Assembly: GCF_036541425.1 (NCBI RefSeq)
Contig: NZ_JAZHFT010000006.1
Location: 92,836 to 156,835, forward strand
Origin: Consotaella aegiceratis
GTDB taxonomy: Bacteria; Pseudomonadota; Alphaproteobacteria; Rhizobiales; Rhizobiaceae
Direction: 5' to 3'
DNA length: 64,000 nt
Position numbers and translations under genes: made by a program. The notes beneath the pieces were generated by a model. That model saw only the letters and a list, made by a program, of their open reading frames with translations, made no database searches and was not told the DNA's origin. This document shows positions 47,333 through 56,660 of the stretch, in pieces (positions within the stretch are counted from its first letter, which is position 1; every line of letters starts with the position of its first letter).

Positions 47333-48711
47333 GCGGGCAACCGACCCGCGACCGACGGAGATCCGATCCGAGGCCGGCAGACGATCGGGAAATCGCTCGC
47401 CCAGGCCTGCAGGCTCGCCTCGTCGCCGCCCGACTGCTCGCTGCCGTGGTCGACAGCGGCGTCTCGGCAGACGGCCTGCTCGATGTGGCGACCGGTCAGC
47501 CGGGGTTGCGGGCGTTGGAACCGCGCGATCAGGCGCTGGTCAAGGCGATCCTGACGACCGCATTGCGCTTTCGCGGCACCATCGACGCAGCTCTCGGCAA
47601 ATGCCTGGACCGGCCGTTGCCGAAGAACGCCACCGCGCTTCAACACCTGCTCCATGTCGGCGCGGCTCAGATCCTGTTTCTCGACGTGCCGGATTCGGCG
47701 GCCGTGGATCTTGCCGTGGCCGGCGCCTCGGCCGATCCGCGCAGTCGCCTTTTTGCCGGCCTCACCAACGCCGTGCTGCGTCGCATTGCGCGTGAAAAAG
47801 ACGCGATCTTGGCGTCCGCCGACGCGGCTGCCGATACGCCGGACTGGCTGTTCCAGCGTTGGGTGGCCGCTTATGGCACCGACGCCGCCCAGGCGATCGC
47901 CGCCATTCATCGGGTGCCGGCACCGCTCGATCTGTCGGTGAAGTCCGATCCGGCCGGCTGGGCGGAAAAGCTGGGTGGCCAGGCGCTTCCGACCGGCACC
48001 GTGCGACTGGCCGGCCTTGATCGGCCATTGACGGATCTGCCGGGGTTTGCGGAGGGCGAATGGTGGGTCCAGGATGCCGCGGCTGCTCTGCCGGCCCGGC
48101 TGTTCGGTCCGGTGACGGGCTTGCGGATCGCCGATCTGTGCGCGGCGCCTGGCGGCAAGACGGCCCAGCTCGCGGCGGCCGGCGCCGCGGTGACGGCGCT
48201 CGACCTCTCCGCGTCGCGGCTGCGCCGGTTGGAGGACAATCTCGCCCGGCTTCGCCTGACGGCCGACATCGTCAAGGCCGATCTGTCGCGCTATCGGCCG
48301 ACCGAGCCGTTCGACGGTGTGCTGATCGATGCGCCCTGCTCGTCGACCGGCACGATCCGGCGCCATCCCGATATCGCCTACACCAAGACGCCGGACGAGA
48401 TCGATAAGCTGGCGGCCGTTCAGCGCCGCCTTCTCGAGGCCGCCGCGCAGCTCGTGGCGCCCGGCGGCCTGCTGGTCTTTTCCAACTGCTCGCTCGACCC
48501 GCTGGAGGGGGAGGCGGTGATCGCCGACTTCCTCAAGGCGAACGGCGGTTTCGAAGCGGTGCCGGTGCGCCCGGACGAGATACCCGGCCTCGATGACGCG
48601 GTGACGCCAGACGGTTTTCTACGCACCACGCCGGCCCTGTTGGCCGACCCGGAACCGCGCCGATCCGGCCTCGACGGCTTCTTCGCCGCACGCCTGCGTC
48701 GCCTGCGCTGA
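47278..48711 (+). CDS. RsmB/Sun family 16S rRNA m5C methyltransferase
   Basis: 477 residues at most; GTG 47278, GTG 47323 or TTG 47329 could start it, all overlapping htpX, and none has a strong Shine-Dalgarno. N-terminal NusB-like RNA-binding domain (LQARLVAARLLAAVVDSG), then the Rossmann methyltransferase: DLCAAPGGKTAQLAAAGA, VTALDLSASRL, catalytic IDAPCSSTGTIRRHPD and SNCSLDP with the release cysteine. Methylates cytosine in 16S rRNA (C967 in E. coli). Order htpX-rsmB-heparinase-purH is usual in Rhizobiales. Confidence 0.9.
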   Translation: MVSRGRASDTPPPGTVGLSGQPTRDRRRSDPRPADDREIARPGLQARLVAARLLAAVVDSGVSADGLLDVATGQPGLRALEPRDQALVKAILTTALRFRGTIDAALGKCLDRPLPKNATALQHLLHVGAAQILFLDVPDSAAVDLAVAGASADPRSRLFAGLTNAVLRRIAREKDAILASADAAADTPDWLFQRWVAAYGTDAAQAIAAIHRVPAPLDLSVKSDPAGWAEKLGGQALPTGTVRLAGLDRPLTDLPGFAEGEWWVQDAAAALPARLFGPVTGLRIADLCAAPGGKTAQLAAAGAAVTALDLSASRLRRLEDNLARLRLTADIVKADLSRYRPTEPFDGVLIDAPCSSTGTIRRHPDIAYTKTPDEIDKLAAVQRRLLEAAAQLVAPGGLLVFSNCSLDPLEGEAVIADFLKANGGFEAVPVRPDEIPGLDDAVTPDGFLRTTPALLADPEPRRSGLDGFFAARLRRLR

Positions 48712-48825
48712 GATCCGGGCGGCCTGGGGCGAACCAAAGCTCTCGTTGCAACCCGCGCGTTAGCGAAGCCTTAACCATACTGCGAGAAGCTGATCCTGCG
48801 GTGCTGTGGCGCATCGCCACCATGG

Positions 48826-50544
48826 ATGCTTCAGCGGCAAGGGCGAAATCGAGTGACAGCGGGATTGGCGGACAAATCGCGTCTGGCGGCCCTGGTTCTC
48901 CAGGAAGTCTGGCGACGTGCGCGCCGCAGCCTTCCACTTCGCTCGCTGGGCCGCACGGGCTTTGCGCGCGGCGGCACCGATCGCCTCCTGGCGATGCCGG
49001 CCGATTTGCGGTTCGGCGATGCAGCGGAGGCCGAAAGCATTTATGGCGGGCGCTTCACCTTCGCCGGCCATAGCGTCGCCGTCGCCGATCAATCGCCCTT
49101 CCAGGTGATCCCGCCCTGCCGCGACTGGGCGAAGGAGCTGCACGGTTTTGCCTGGCTGCGCCATCTCGCCGATGCCCGGGACGATCTCGCCAGCGCCAAC
49201 GCCCGCTGGCTGGTGGGCGAATGGCTGCGCCTCGCCTCGCGGCTGCCGGGGATCGCCTTCGAACCCGAAGTCGTCGCCCAACGCATCGTGGCGTGGCTCC
49301 GTCATGCGCCGCTGGTGCTCGCCGAAGCCGATCCGCAGTTTCGCCGCCAATTCATCCGCTCGCTGGCGCGCCAGGTTCGCGCCCTGCGCTCTCGCCTGAC
49401 CGCGACGCCCGACGGCGCTCCGAGGCTTTCGGTGCTGATGGCGCTGGCAACGGCCTCCTTGTGCCTGCCCACCAGCGCCTTTCATATCCGCACTACGGCG
49501 ACCGCGCTCGGCAACGAACTCGATCGGCAGGTTCATCCCGACGGCGGCCATCTGTCGCGCAACCCTGAGGCCATCGCCGACCTGCTCGCCGAGCTGCTGC
49601 CGCTGCGCCAACTTTACGTCTCCCAGAGCCATCCCGTGCCCAAGGGCCTGCTCGGCGCCATCGACAGGATGCTGCCGGCCCTGCGCTTCTTCCGCCATGG
49701 CGATGGCGAACAGGCGCTGTTCAACGGCGCCGGCCCCGGCTCGGCCGATCTCATCGCGACGCTGTCGCGCTATGACGAATCGCTGGGCGAGCCGATCTCC
49801 CACGCGCGTCAGTCGGGCTATCTGCGCCTTTCCGCCGAAGGCACGGTGCTCCTGGCCGATGTCGGTACGCCGCCGCCCACGCCTCTCGCCATGGACGCGC
49901 ATGCCGGCACGCTGTCGTTCGAACTCTCGTCGCGTGCCGGGCGCCTCGTCGTCAATTGCGGCCGGCCGGATCGGTCCCGGCCCGAATGGCAGCAGTTCGG
50001 GCGAGCCAGCGCGGCCCATTCGACACTGGTGATCGACGACCGCTCGTCGGCGCGTTTTGCCACGTCGGAGGCGCTGGAACGCTTCGTCGGATCGCCGCTC
50101 TATGCCGGTCCGCGCACCGTCTCCGTCCAGCGCGAAGAAGTGCGGGGTGGCCAAGGCTTTTCGGCGGCGCATGACGGCTATCGGGAGGCGTTCGGCCTCG
50201 TTCATCGACGCTCCGTCTTTCTGACCCAAGGCGGCCGCGCGGTCCATGGACTCGATCGTCTGCTGCCCGGCGGCGCCAGGCCGTCCCACACGATCGAGCG
50301 GCTGCCGGCGGCGGTGCGGTTCCATCTTCATCCGCGCGTCGGCGTACAGCGTACCGGCGACGGCCTGCGGCTGTCGCTGCCGGGCGAGATCTGGCGTTTC
50401 ATGGCCGACGTCGATTTCGACATCGAGGACAGCGTGTTTTTCGCCGATCCTTCGGGCGCGCGCCGCACGCTGCAGATCGTCCTCGCCTTCGATGCGCTCA
50501 TCACGCCGAACGTGGCGTGGCAATTTGTCCGGTGCGACAGCTAA
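48826..50544 (+). CDS. heparinase II/III family protein
   Basis: 572 residues; ATG 48826 or GTG 48853 could be the start. N-terminal alpha-helical toroid (WLRHLADARDDLASANARWLVGEWL) and C-terminal beta-sandwich with the family core GLVHRRSVFLTQGGRAVHGLD and RLVVNCGRPD, SAAHSTLVIDD. Family members are polysaccharide lyases, but this housekeeping-located form, always beside rsmB and purH, has unknown substrate. No signal peptide is visible. Confidence 0.88.
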   Translation: MLQRQGRNRVTAGLADKSRLAALVLQEVWRRARRSLPLRSLGRTGFARGGTDRLLAMPADLRFGDAAEAESIYGGRFTFAGHSVAVADQSPFQVIPPCRDWAKELHGFAWLRHLADARDDLASANARWLVGEWLRLASRLPGIAFEPEVVAQRIVAWLRHAPLVLAEADPQFRRQFIRSLARQVRALRSRLTATPDGAPRLSVLMALATASLCLPTSAFHIRTTATALGNELDRQVHPDGGHLSRNPEAIADLLAELLPLRQLYVSQSHPVPKGLLGAIDRMLPALRFFRHGDGEQALFNGAGPGSADLIATLSRYDESLGEPISHARQSGYLRLSAEGTVLLADVGTPPPTPLAMDAHAGTLSFELSSRAGRLVVNCGRPDRSRPEWQQFGRASAAHSTLVIDDRSSARFATSEALERFVGSPLYAGPRTVSVQREEVRGGQGFSAAHDGYREAFGLVHRRSVFLTQGGRAVHGLDRLLPGGARPSHTIERLPAAVRFHLHPRVGVQRTGDGLRLSLPGEIWRFMADVDFDIEDSVFFADPSGARRTLQIVLAFDALITPNVAWQFVRCDS

Positions 50545-50651
50545 CGGCACAATGAAAGACTTCCGGGACCGGCGTGGTTGTCATGCGCGCCGGGCACGGT
50601 TATCTCGGGCTATCCAAGTCATCGCGATCGCTTCAAGCCCGAGAGCCCATC

Positions 50652-52268
50652 ATGGCCGTAGCCGCCAACACTTTTCCCGTTCCCGACCGCGTCCTCGTGC
50701 GCCGTGCGCTGTTGTCGGTGTCCGATAAGACGGGACTCGAGTCCTTCGCCCGCGCCCTGTCCGAGCACGGGGTGGAGCTGGTTTCCACCGGCGGCACCCG
50801 CCGCGCCCTGGAAGCCGCCGGACTGCCGGTGCGTGACGTCAGCGAGCTGACGCGGTTTCCCGAGATCATGGACGGCCGTGTCAAGACGCTCCATCCGGGC
50901 GTCCACGGCGGGCTGCTGGGGGTGCGCGCCGATCCGGCCCACCGTCGGGCGATGGAGGAGCATGATCTCGCCGAGATCGATCTGCTCGTCTGCAACCTCT
51001 ACCCGTTCGAGGAGACGGTAAAGGCCAAGGCCGATTTCGCCACGACGCTGGAAAACATCGATATCGGCGGCCCGGCGATGATCCGGGCGGCGGCCAAGAA
51101 CCACGCCTATCTGACGGTGGTCACCGACCCCGACGACTACAGCACCGTCCTGTCCGAGCTGGTCGAGGGCGAGGGCTCGACGAGCCTCGCCTGCCGCCGC
51201 GAACTGGCGGCGCGCGCCTTTCAGCGCGTGGCGAGCTACGACGCGGCGATCGCCATCTGGCTCTCCGGCGAGGTGCACGATGCGGCGCCCGCCTATGCCA
51301 GCTTTTCCGGCTATCTGGCGCAGGTGCTGCGCTACGGCGAGAACCCGCATCAGTCCGCCTCCTTCTACACCAGCGGCGATGGCCGGCCGGGCGTGGCGAC
51401 CGCACGCCAGCTGCAGGGCAAGGAGCTCTCCTACAACAACATCAACGACACCGACGCAGCCTTCGAACTGGTGGCAGAATTCGATCCGACGCGGGCCGCG
51501 GCCGTGGCGATCATCAAACACGCCAATCCATGCGGCGTCGCCGAGGCCGAGACGCTGACGGAGGCCTACCGGCGCGCGCTGGCCTGCGATCCGGTCTCCG
51601 CGTTCGGCGGCATCGTGGCGCTCAACCGCACGCTCGACGCGGCGACGGCGGCCGAGATCACCAAGGTGTTCACCGAAGTGATCATCGCGCCCGACGCCGA
51701 CGAGGAGGCGATCGCCGTTCTGTCGGCCAAGAAGAACCTGCGGCTGCTCCTGACCGGCGGACTGCCCGATCTGAGCGAGCCGGGGATGAACTTCCGCTCC
51801 GTTTCCGGCGGCTTTCTGGTCCAGTCGCGCGACGCCGGCAGCGTCGACGACGTCGACCTCAAGGTGGTGACCTCGCGCAGCCCCAGTGCCGCCGAGCTGG
51901 CGGATCTGAAATTCGCCTTCCGCGTCGCCAAACACGTCAAGTCGAACGCCATCGTCTATGCCAGGGATCTGGCCACGGTGGGCGTCGGCGCCGGGCAGAT
52001 GAGTCGCGTCGATTCGGCACGCATCGCGGCCCAAAAGGCGCGCGAGGCCGCCGAGGCTGCCGGACTGGCCGAGCCGCTGACCGTCGGCTCGGTGGTGGCC
52101 TCCGATGCGTTCTTCCCCTTCGCCGACGGCATGTTGGCGGCAGTCGAGGCCGGCGCGACGGCGGTCATCCAGCCGGGCGGCTCGGTGCGTGACGAGGAGG
52201 TGATCAAGGCGGCCGACGAGCGCGGCATCGCCATGGTGTTCACCGGCATGCGCCATTTCCGGCATTAA
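50652..52268 (+). CDS. purH: bifunctional AICAR transformylase / IMP cyclohydrolase
   Basis: Last two steps of de novo IMP synthesis; AICAR is also the by-product of HisF, whose gene is in this window. 538 residues from ATG 50652 (MAVAANTFPVPDRVLVRRALLSVSDKTG). The MGS-like IMPCH domain has LVSTGGTRRAL, RVKTLHPGVHGGLL; the AICARFT domain has RYGENPHQSASFY, KELSYNNINDTDAA, IIKHANPCGVAEA with the catalytic Lys-His. C terminus ends GMRHFRH as expected. Confidence 0.97.
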   Translation: MAVAANTFPVPDRVLVRRALLSVSDKTGLESFARALSEHGVELVSTGGTRRALEAAGLPVRDVSELTRFPEIMDGRVKTLHPGVHGGLLGVRADPAHRRAMEEHDLAEIDLLVCNLYPFEETVKAKADFATTLENIDIGGPAMIRAAAKNHAYLTVVTDPDDYSTVLSELVEGEGSTSLACRRELAARAFQRVASYDAAIAIWLSGEVHDAAPAYASFSGYLAQVLRYGENPHQSASFYTSGDGRPGVATARQLQGKELSYNNINDTDAAFELVAEFDPTRAAAVAIIKHANPCGVAEAETLTEAYRRALACDPVSAFGGIVALNRTLDAATAAEITKVFTEVIIAPDADEEAIAVLSAKKNLRLLLTGGLPDLSEPGMNFRSVSGGFLVQSRDAGSVDDVDLKVVTSRSPSAAELADLKFAFRVAKHVKSNAIVYARDLATVGVGAGQMSRVDSARIAAQKAREAAEAAGLAEPLTVGSVVASDAFFPFADGMLAAVEAGATAVIQPGGSVRDEEVIKAADERGIAMVFTGMRHFRH

Positions 52269-52529
52269 CGAGCCGGCTCCGCAAACCGCTCTTATCTTCC
52301 CGCCCCTGATGTCCTAAGCTTGGGCGGTCGGGAGATGGTTCGCCGTCTTTCGCGCAGGGACGCCGGTCCTGCGCCGTTATGTCGCGCTCTGGCGCCGCGA
52401 TGCGGGCCGAGCTGTGCGTTAGGCCGCGCTGCTTGGGGTGCGGCGGCCCGACGGCCCGTTGTCCGGTGCCACTCCGAGTGAGATGTGGCGCTGATCGGCA
52501 ATCGGCCCGATCCAGCAACGGGGGCAAGA

Positions 52530-53993
52530 GTGGAAGACAGCAATCGCGTATCGACCGGTGTTCCGGGGCTCGACACCATTTTGGGAGGGGGCCTGCCAGG
52601 CCCCCGTCTCTATCTGCTGCGCGGCGCCGCGGGCACGGGCAAGACCACGCTCGCCCTGCAGTTTCTGATGGAAGGCGTGCGGCAAGGCGAGGCGGTGCTC
52701 TACGTCTCGCTGGCCCAGTCCGAGGACGAGTTGCGGCAGATGGCGGCGTCGCATGGCTGGTCGCTCGACGGCATCGCCATCGTGTCCCTGGCCGGGGAGG
52801 ACCCGACCGACATGACGGAACAGACGATCTTTCAGAGCGCCGATCTGCGGTTGGATCGCACGCGCGACACCATTCAGAACATCGTGAAGGACATCCAGCC
52901 GCGCCGGGTCGTCTACGATTCGCTGTTGGAGGTCCGGCTGCTCGCCGCCGACGCCATGCGGCTGAGGCGCGAGATCCTCGGCTTCAAGTCGTTTCTCGGC
53001 ACCCAGGGAGTGACCACGCTTCTGCTCGACACCGAACATCTGTCGAGCGCCGATACCGGTGCGGAGGATCAGCTCGAGAACATCGCGCACGGATTGATCC
53101 GGTTGGAGCGGCAGCTGCCGGCCTACGGCATCGCTCGACGCCGGGTGGAGGTCAAGAAGATGCGCGGAACGCCCATCAACGATGGTTATCACGACCTCAG
53201 CATTCGCCAGGGCGAAGGCGTCACGATCTACCCGCGCATCGTTCCCAACACGCGCCATGAAGAGGGCATCGACGGCGAACTCATCAAGTGCAACATCGAA
53301 AATCTCGACGGAATGCTGGGCGGCGGCCTGGACGCGGGCACGACGGCGCTGCTCATGGGGCAGTCGGGGACCGGCAAGTCGACGCTCGCCTCACTCTACA
53401 TCCGCGCGGCCCTCGAGCGTGGCGAGCGCGTCGGCATGTTCCTGTTCGAGGAGCGGCAGGAGACGTTTTTCCGGCGCTCGGAAGGGCTCGGCATCAAGCT
53501 GCGGGAATACTATGACGCCGGCCAGCTCATGCTGCGCGACTTCAATCCCACGGAGGTGTCGCCCGGCGAGTTCGCCGGAATCGTGCGCGAGTCGGTCGAG
53601 GAACACAACGCGCGCGTCATCGCCATCGACAGCTTCACCGGCTATCTGAGCGCGCTGCCTGAAAGCCAGGAAGCGATCACCCAGATGCATTCGCTCCTGA
53701 AATACATCACCCGGCGCGGCGTGCTGACCATGCTGATCGTCGCCCAGCATGGCCTCTTGGGCTACGAGGCGCATACGGATCTGGACATGTCGTTCCTGGG
53801 CGACTCGGTGCTTCTGCTGCGCATGTTCGAGTGGCCGGGCGTGGTTCGGCGCACCATCACCGTGGTCAAGAAGCGCCATGGTCCGCACGACCTCGACGTC
53901 CATGAATACATCATCGGTTCGGAGGGGGTGAAGGTCGAGCCCTTCAACCAGCCGCCGCCGGGCGAGTCCGGCGGCTATTATCCCAAAGGTTGA
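52530..53993 (+). CDS. KaiC-like protein with two RecA-type ATPase domains
   Basis: 487 residues from GTG 52530 (MEDSNRVSTGVPGLDTILGGG). Two KaiC domains: Walker A GAAGTGKTT at residue 32 and GQSGTGKST near 276. In the second domain the paired catalytic glutamates are present (FLFEERQE, about 307-308); in the first the corresponding position reads AQ (residues 62-63). Of the CII phosphosite pair of cyanobacterial KaiC, the serine position is kept (DLDMSFLGDS) while the threonine is Phe. No kaiA/kaiB is nearby; an HWE histidine kinase follows. Confidence 0.9.
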   Translation: MEDSNRVSTGVPGLDTILGGGLPGPRLYLLRGAAGTGKTTLALQFLMEGVRQGEAVLYVSLAQSEDELRQMAASHGWSLDGIAIVSLAGEDPTDMTEQTIFQSADLRLDRTRDTIQNIVKDIQPRRVVYDSLLEVRLLAADAMRLRREILGFKSFLGTQGVTTLLLDTEHLSSADTGAEDQLENIAHGLIRLERQLPAYGIARRRVEVKKMRGTPINDGYHDLSIRQGEGVTIYPRIVPNTRHEEGIDGELIKCNIENLDGMLGGGLDAGTTALLMGQSGTGKSTLASLYIRAALERGERVGMFLFEERQETFFRRSEGLGIKLREYYDAGQLMLRDFNPTEVSPGEFAGIVRESVEEHNARVIAIDSFTGYLSALPESQEAITQMHSLLKYITRRGVLTMLIVAQHGLLGYEAHTDLDMSFLGDSVLLLRMFEWPGVVRRTITVVKKRHGPHDLDVHEYIIGSEGVKVEPFNQPPPGESGGYYPKG

Positions 53994-54138
53994 ACGACTC
54001 GCATTGCTCGATGCTTGGCTGTAGGTTCGCCCTACGCCCGGACGCGGCAACAGGGGAGACGAAATGCGGCGCCATGCGATGACGACACGTTCGCGGAGGC
54101 TGGTCGGAGAACGCCACCGCTTGCGGCGGTGACCGGTT

Positions 54139-55164
54139 ATGGCGGCGCCGAAACCCGTTCATGCGGTCGACGCAGAGTTGCGCGTGCTGGTGTGCGCGCC
54201 GTTTCGCAGGGATTCCGCCCTGATCCGTGAGATCCTCAGGCATCAGGGCATCGAGTCCCTGATCGTCGATCTCGATGATGCCGACAATGACAGCTTGGCC
54301 GATCATGGCGCCGTCCTGATTTGCACGCAGGAGGGCCTGACGCACAAGTTGCGGGCGCGTCTCCTGGACGTGGTCGACGCTCAACCGTCCTGGGCGAGCC
54401 TGCCGATCGTGTTTCTGCTCGACATCGACGCCGATAGCGATGCGATCATGTCCGAGCTGGGCGATCTGCTCGTCAAGGGGCACGTGATGGTGCTGCATCG
54501 CCCGGTGCGGCCTTTGGAGTTTCGCACCGCCGTGAGCAACGCGCTCGCCACCCGGCGGCGTCAGCTCGAAACCCGCAATCACTTGGCCTATCAGACCGAA
54601 TTGCAGCGCGAACTCAATCACCGCGTGAAGAACACATTGGCGACCTTCGTCGCGATCTATCGCATGTCGTTGCGCCAGAGCACGACGCTCGATGACTTCG
54701 CGGCGCGCTTCGGCTCCCGCGTCGAGGCGCTGACGGCCGTGCATACGCTTCTCGACGAGACGCGCAACGACGGCAGCGGCCTCGCCGAGCTGGTCTCCGG
54801 CGTGCTGGCGCCCTACGAGGGAGACCAGGCGGACCGTTTCGAGATCGCCGGGCCACCGGTGAAACTGCAACGCAATGCCGGTTTCGCGCTGGCGCTGATC
54901 CTCAACGAGCTGGCGACCAATGCCGTCAAATACGGTGCTCTGTCGCAGTCCCAGGGCCGGGTGGCTGTGTCCTGGACCAGCGAGGCCGACGGGGCGATGG
55001 CGCTCGACTGGCGCGAGCGTGGCGGACCTGCGGTCAAGACGCCGGAGAAGCCGGGTTATGGCACACGCTTCATCGAGGGAAGCGTGCGCGGCATCGCGGG
55101 CGAGTGCAGCTTCGACTATGCCGCAGACGGCCTGCGCTTCCGGATGACGCTTCCCTCCGGATAG
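54139..55164 (+). CDS. HWE-family histidine kinase with receiver-like N terminus
   Basis: 341 residues. Residues 15-130 resemble a response-regulator fold but lack the acidic pocket and phospho-acceptor Asp (the position reads LICTQEG), so this is a pseudo-receiver. Then ELNHRVKNTLATF with His161 as phosphorylation site, N-box ILNELATNAVKYGAL, WRERGGP (the WxE of HWE kinases) and GYGTRFIEG. No membrane segment: a cytosolic sensor. It lies 145 bp after the KaiC-like gene, same strand, so functional pairing is plausible. No cognate regulator in view. Confidence 0.9.
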   Translation: MAAPKPVHAVDAELRVLVCAPFRRDSALIREILRHQGIESLIVDLDDADNDSLADHGAVLICTQEGLTHKLRARLLDVVDAQPSWASLPIVFLLDIDADSDAIMSELGDLLVKGHVMVLHRPVRPLEFRTAVSNALATRRRQLETRNHLAYQTELQRELNHRVKNTLATFVAIYRMSLRQSTTLDDFAARFGSRVEALTAVHTLLDETRNDGSGLAELVSGVLAPYEGDQADRFEIAGPPVKLQRNAGFALALILNELATNAVKYGALSQSQGRVAVSWTSEADGAMALDWRERGGPAVKTPEKPGYGTRFIEGSVRGIAGECSFDYAADGLRFRMTLPSG

Positions 55165-55458
55165 CAGGTGCGTTCTCAAGGCGATGAGCGCACCAGCTTG
55201 GTCGCTGGGTCTTGATCTCGCGTCTCACGCTGCTGTTTCAATGGCTTTTCGCGCTTTCGGCGGCATCGCGGCGCTGTCGACGGGCGGGGTTTGAGGATTG
55301 TCTGACGGGCCTTCGTTTTTCCGACAGGAATGAGATCGGCCCTGGCATAATTTCGAAGGCACCTGTTCAACGGATGCGATAGAGCAACTGGCATTCTAGT
55401 GCGCCAGAAGCCGGCGCTCGTCTGGCCGATCAGGGCCAACAGACTTCGAGGCTGCCAA

Positions 55459-56586
55459 ATGACCTTGCACCCTCTCCTCCAGCAGAAGCAGCGCTTCATC
55501 TCGCGCGACGGTGTCATCGAGCTGATCGGCCGGCTGGCCGACAATCTGATCAACATCAAGGATGAGACCGGGGAGTTCCTGCTCCGCCTGGACGACGGCC
55601 GCGTGATCGACACGAAGGGCTGGGCCGGCTGGGAATGGACCCACGGCATCGGGCTCTATGGCCTGTTCAAATATTACGAGCTGACCGGCGATCCCAAGGC
55701 GATGGCGATCATCCAGGACTGGTTCGCCGCGCGTCTGGCCGAGGGTACGCCGACCAAGAACATCAACACCGTCGCGCCCTTCCTGACGCTCGCCTGCCTT
55801 TACGAGCATGCTCCCAACCACATCTGGCTCCCCTACCTGGAGACCTGGGCCGAGTGGGTGATGCACGAGATGCCGCGCACCCGCGAGGGCGGCCTGCAGC
55901 ACATCGTCTACAACAGCGTCAACGACCAGCAGATGTGGGACGACACTCTGATGATGAGCGTGTTGCCGTTGGCCCGGATCGGCAAGCTGCTCGGCCGGCC
56001 TGACTATGTCGAAGAGGCCAAGTACCAGTTCCTGCTGCACACCCAGTATCTTGCCGACCGGTCGAGCGGGCTGTGGTTCCACGGCTGGACCTTCGACGGC
56101 AACCACAACTTCGCCAACGCGCTCTGGGCCCGCGGCAACAGCTGGATCACCATCGCCATCCCGGAATTCATCGAGATGATCGATTTGAAGCCGGGCGATG
56201 CGATCCGCAAGCACCTGATCTCGACGCTCGATCGTCAGGCCGCGGCCCTGGCGAAATACCAGGACCCGGAAACGGGCCTTTGGCATACCCTGGTCGACGA
56301 CACCGGCAGCTATGTCGAGGCTTCGGCGACGGCGGGCTTCGCCTATGGCCTGCTCAAGGCGGCGCGCAAGCGCTACATCGGCGACCAGTATCGGGCGGTG
56401 GCCGAAAAGGCGGTGCAAGCCATCGTCGCCAACATCAGCGACGACGGCGAACTGCAACAGGTGTCGTTCGGCACCGCGATGGGCTCCGACCTCGATTTCT
56501 ATCGCAATATCAAGCTGACCTCGATGCCGTATGGCCAGGCGATGGCGATCCTGTGCCTGTCGGAATACCTGCGCGCATACCTTTAG
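55459..56586 (+). CDS. GH88/GH105 unsaturated glycuronyl hydrolase, copy 1
   Basis: 375 residues from ATG 55459. (Alpha/alpha)6-barrel enzyme of the YteR/GH105 type that removes unsaturated uronic acid from oligosaccharides made by pectate or rhamnogalacturonan lyases. WEWTHGIGLYGL, MWDDTLMMSVLPLARIGKLLGRPDY with the presumed catalytic Asp, GLWFHGWTFDGNHNFANALWARGNSW and LWHTLVDDTGSYVEASATAGFAYGL fit. No signal peptide: cytoplasmic, acting on imported disaccharide. First gene of the TRAP operon, nearly identical over its second half to the copy at 60517. Confidence 0.9.
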   Translation: MTLHPLLQQKQRFISRDGVIELIGRLADNLINIKDETGEFLLRLDDGRVIDTKGWAGWEWTHGIGLYGLFKYYELTGDPKAMAIIQDWFAARLAEGTPTKNINTVAPFLTLACLYEHAPNHIWLPYLETWAEWVMHEMPRTREGGLQHIVYNSVNDQQMWDDTLMMSVLPLARIGKLLGRPDYVEEAKYQFLLHTQYLADRSSGLWFHGWTFDGNHNFANALWARGNSWITIAIPEFIEMIDLKPGDAIRKHLISTLDRQAAALAKYQDPETGLWHTLVDDTGSYVEASATAGFAYGLLKAARKRYIGDQYRAVAEKAVQAIVANISDDGELQQVSFGTAMGSDLDFYRNIKLTSMPYGQAMAILCLSEYLRAYL

Positions 56587-56660
56587 TGAAACGGGAGGTC
56601 GGCGGCCGTCGAATGGCGAGCCGCCTTGGCGCTCCCTCTGTGGAGTAAAAGGGTAGGATA

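Noticed and set aside
55165..55458. Counterpart of the 60393 palindrome upstream of operon copy 1
   Set aside because: The region has only weak, short inverted repeats (e.g. CTGGCA...TGCGCCAG) and no A/T-run palindrome.
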